A stretch of DNA of 7,737 nucleotides from NCBI GenBank assembly GCA_012512665.1, contig JAAZDU010000236.1, positions 1 through 7,737 on the forward strand, given 5' to 3'. Position numbers and translations under genes: made by a program. The DNA comes from Bacillota bacterium. GTDB lineage: Bacteria > Bacillota > Dethiobacteria > DTU022 > JAAZDU01. The notes under the pieces are model-generated. The model searched no databases. It was not told the DNA's origin and saw only the letters and a program-made list of their open reading frames with translations. Shown here one piece after another: positions 6,691-7,737 of the stretch; positions within the stretch are counted from its first letter, which is position 1, and each line of letters begins with the position of its first letter.

Positions 6691-7597
6691 CAAACCACAG
6701 GGTGCTGGCCCAGGCCGTAAACTGCAGGGAGCGGTAGAGGCGGTAGGCTGGCAGGTTATGGCTGTCCACGGTCAGTTTCACCAGCTCTATACCCTTTCCC
6801 TTAAGGTAAGAAAGGGCTTCGGCCAGAAGGCCTTTACTAATCCCCCTCCCCCGGTAATCGGGATCAACACCCAGCATGTGAATCCTGCCTTCGGCCCTTT
6901 CCTGCGAACGCTTTGTCCAGCAGTAGCCCACCGGCCGACTGCCCTCATAGGCAAGGATCACATCCTTCGCCGAGCTTCCCTTAAGATTGATGCGGTATCT
7001 TATCTCCTCCACCGTATTGGGATTAAAGCCCCAGGACCCTTCAAAAGCCTTATTCTGCAAGCGGGTAAGCTCTTCCTCCTGGCCAGGACAAAGGTGTAAG
7101 TAGCGGATGTTGGCAGGGGCAGAGTGCTTTATCTCTTCTCTGCAGTAATGCACAATGCTTCTTTGCATCTCCAAATATTTGCGGATATACTTAAAGCCCA
7201 GCCTGGCCAAAGCGGCCTTGCCAGCTTCATTGTCATCATGTATATTAATATGAGCCAGCGTAAGCCCAAGTTCCTGCATGCGCTTCTGAGCGCTAAAAAA
7301 CAGCTTGGAGGCCAAGCCTTTTCTGCGGTGGCAGGGATGAACCAGGCAGTTAAGGACAGCCCTGCCAATATTAAGCTCAGGCGTAATGTCAAGGCAGCCC
7401 ACCAGCTCGCCTACGCTCTCCACCACAAAGAGGTTTTTCCCCGGGGAATAATTGGGCCGGCTGAGCTGCTCTTTAAGCTCCCAAAGGGCAGGCTCCAAAT
7501 GATCTGCCTTCTTGATCTCCTGGTATAGCAAAAGAAACTTGTTCCAATCGGATGGCCGATAATTCCTGATATGATATTGCTTATTATATAAAGACAT
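6674..7597 (-). CDS. Tandem-GNAT N-acetyltransferase (MshD-like architecture)
   Basis: A 307-residue protein made of two GNAT domains, each expected to bind acetyl-CoA or another acyl-CoA. Domain 1 (about 8-145) has VLNCLVHPCHRRKGLASKLF (81-100) with the R-x-x-G-x-A pyrophosphate loop at 91-96. It ends in AALARLGFKYIRKY (128-141). Domain 2 (about 162-305) has HMLGVDPDYRGRGISKGLL (240-258), with loop RGRGIS at 249-254. It then has LTVDSHNLPAYRLYRSLQF (275-293) and ends in the WFEKKWG strand. Both loops look intact. Size and domain order match mycothiol synthase MshD (about 300-315 residues), and domain 2 resembles it in GVDP and VDxxNxxAxxLY. These traits also occur in generic tandem GNATs, so the substrate is open. 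The start is the ATG at 7597-7595, preceded by GGAAGGGA with an 11-base spacer. An upstream in-frame TTG at 7654 is rejected because it would overlap the divergent gene. The gene is convergent with the MshA-like gene and divergent from the PIG-L gene. Confidence 0.9.
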   Translation of the reverse strand: MSLYNKQYHIRNYRPSDWNKFLLLYQEIKKADHLEPALWELKEQLSRPNYSPGKNLFVVESVGELVGCLDITPELNIGRAVLNCLVHPCHRRKGLASKLFFSAQKRMQELGLTLAHINIHDDNEAGKAALARLGFKYIRKYLEMQRSIVHYCREEIKHSAPANIRYLHLCPGQEEELTRLQNKAFEGSWGFNPNTVEEIRYRINLKGSSAKDVILAYEGSRPVGYCWTKRSQERAEGRIHMLGVDPDYRGRGISKGLLAEALSYLKGKGIELVKLTVDSHNLPAYRLYRSLQFTAWASTLWFEKKWG

Positions 7598-7646
7598 ACC
7601 CTTTAAAATCCCTTCCAAGATATATTTTTCAAGGAGGCATGGCGAA
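7598..7646. promoter_or_regulatory. Short divergent spacer between the tandem-GNAT and PIG-L genes
   Basis: Only 49 bases separate the two start codons. They include both ribosome sites (minus-strand GGAAGGGA at 7616-7609 and plus-strand AAGGAGG at 7631-7637). Promoters must therefore lie mostly inside the opposite gene's 5' coding sequence or overlap here, and shared control of the two genes is plausible. No clear -35/-10 pair was found. Confidence 0.4.
7631..7637 (+). promoter_or_regulatory. Consensus ribosome binding site of the PIG-L gene
   Basis: AAGGAGG lies 9 bases before the ATG at 7647-7649 and decides that start. The nearer ATG at 7639 runs into a stop after three codons (M-A-K). 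Confidence 0.85.
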
Positions 7647-7737
7647 ATGACCAAACAAATCTATGTCCTGGTGATTACTCCACACCCTGATGACGCTGAG
7701 TTCGGTGTGGCAGGAACAGTAGCCCTCTGGACCGCAC
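7647..7737 (+). CDS. PIG-L (LmbE-type) zinc deacetylase, 5' part (cut by window end)
   Basis: The visible 30 residues begin MTKQIYVLVITPHPDDAEFG and continue VAGTVALWTA. The first beta strand followed by PHPDDAEFG and a G-T helix start is the diagnostic N-terminus of PIG-L/LmbE deacetylases (COG2120). In HPDD the His and second Asp bind zinc and the first Asp acts as general base. Members remove the N-acetyl group from GlcNAc-containing substrates, for example MshB (mycothiol), BshB (bacillithiol) and PIG-L (GPI anchor). HPDDAE is closer to the BshB/BcZBP type than to the HPDDE of MshB. The ATG at 7647 follows a consensus AAGGAGG. It lies next to a divergent tandem-GNAT gene and near an MshA-like glycosyltransferase, which suggests amino-sugar chemistry. 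The remaining motifs lie outside the window, so specificity is open. Confidence 0.9.
   Translation, partial: MTKQIYVLVITPHPDDAEFGVAGTVALWTA

Noticed and set aside
7124..7528. 134-residue open frame on the plus strand
   Set aside because: It lies wholly inside and antisense to the well-supported tandem-GNAT gene and shows no recognisable domain.
7639..7650. ATG at 7639 as the PIG-L start
   Set aside because: It is followed by a stop after three codons; the ATG at 7647 is better spaced from AAGGAGG and opens the HPDD frame.
7598..7654. 19-residue N-terminal extension of the tandem GNAT to a TTG at 7654
   Set aside because: It would overlap the start of the PIG-L gene, has no ribosome site, and adds residues not expected before the GNAT fold.
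1..7737. Mobile element, CRISPR array, tRNA/rRNA or riboswitch
   Set aside because: No transposase, integrase, regularly spaced direct repeat, terminal inverted repeat or recognisable RNA fold was seen, and the genes leave little room for them.

Overview
The window looks like a stretch of a bacterial chromosome, probably a clostridial member of the Bacillota. This is an inference from strong Shine-Dalgarno sequences (AGGAG, AAGGAGG), a full-length comEC, roughly balanced base composition and A/G-rich coding strands. Nothing suggests a phage, plasmid, insertion sequence, CRISPR array or RNA gene. Seven protein genes fill almost all of it, and two are cut by the window edges. No gap exceeds 300 bases; the longest is the ~158-base divergent space at 4273-4430.

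Layout, left to right: (1) the 3' part of a small alpha/beta hydrolase (+). (2) A GT4 glycosyltransferase of the glycogen-synthase-like type (-), convergent with the hydrolase, and 81 bases downstream of (3) a full-length ComEC/Rec2 DNA-uptake channel (-). (4) Divergent from comEC, a BioF2/CelD-type (FemAB-like) GNAT acyltransferase (+), followed after 26 bases by (5) an MshA-like GT4 glycosyltransferase (+). (6) Convergent with that, a tandem-GNAT acetyltransferase (-). (7) Divergent from it by 49 bases, the start of a PIG-L (LmbE-type) zinc deacetylase (+), cut by the window end.

The left half combines DNA uptake (ComEC) with a sugar transferase, and no functional link between them is evident. 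The right half is more suggestive. An MshA-like glycosyltransferase, a two-domain GNAT with MshD-like architecture and an MshB/BshB-type PIG-L deacetylase lie side by side, next to a second acyltransferase. The chemistry fits 'glycosylate with an N-acetyl sugar, de-N-acetylate, re-acylate'. This could be a mycothiol/bacillithiol-like small molecule or a surface glycoconjugate. The cysteine-adding enzyme is not in the window, and the genes lie on alternating strands, so the pathway is a hypothesis. Each protein-family call rests on visible motifs.
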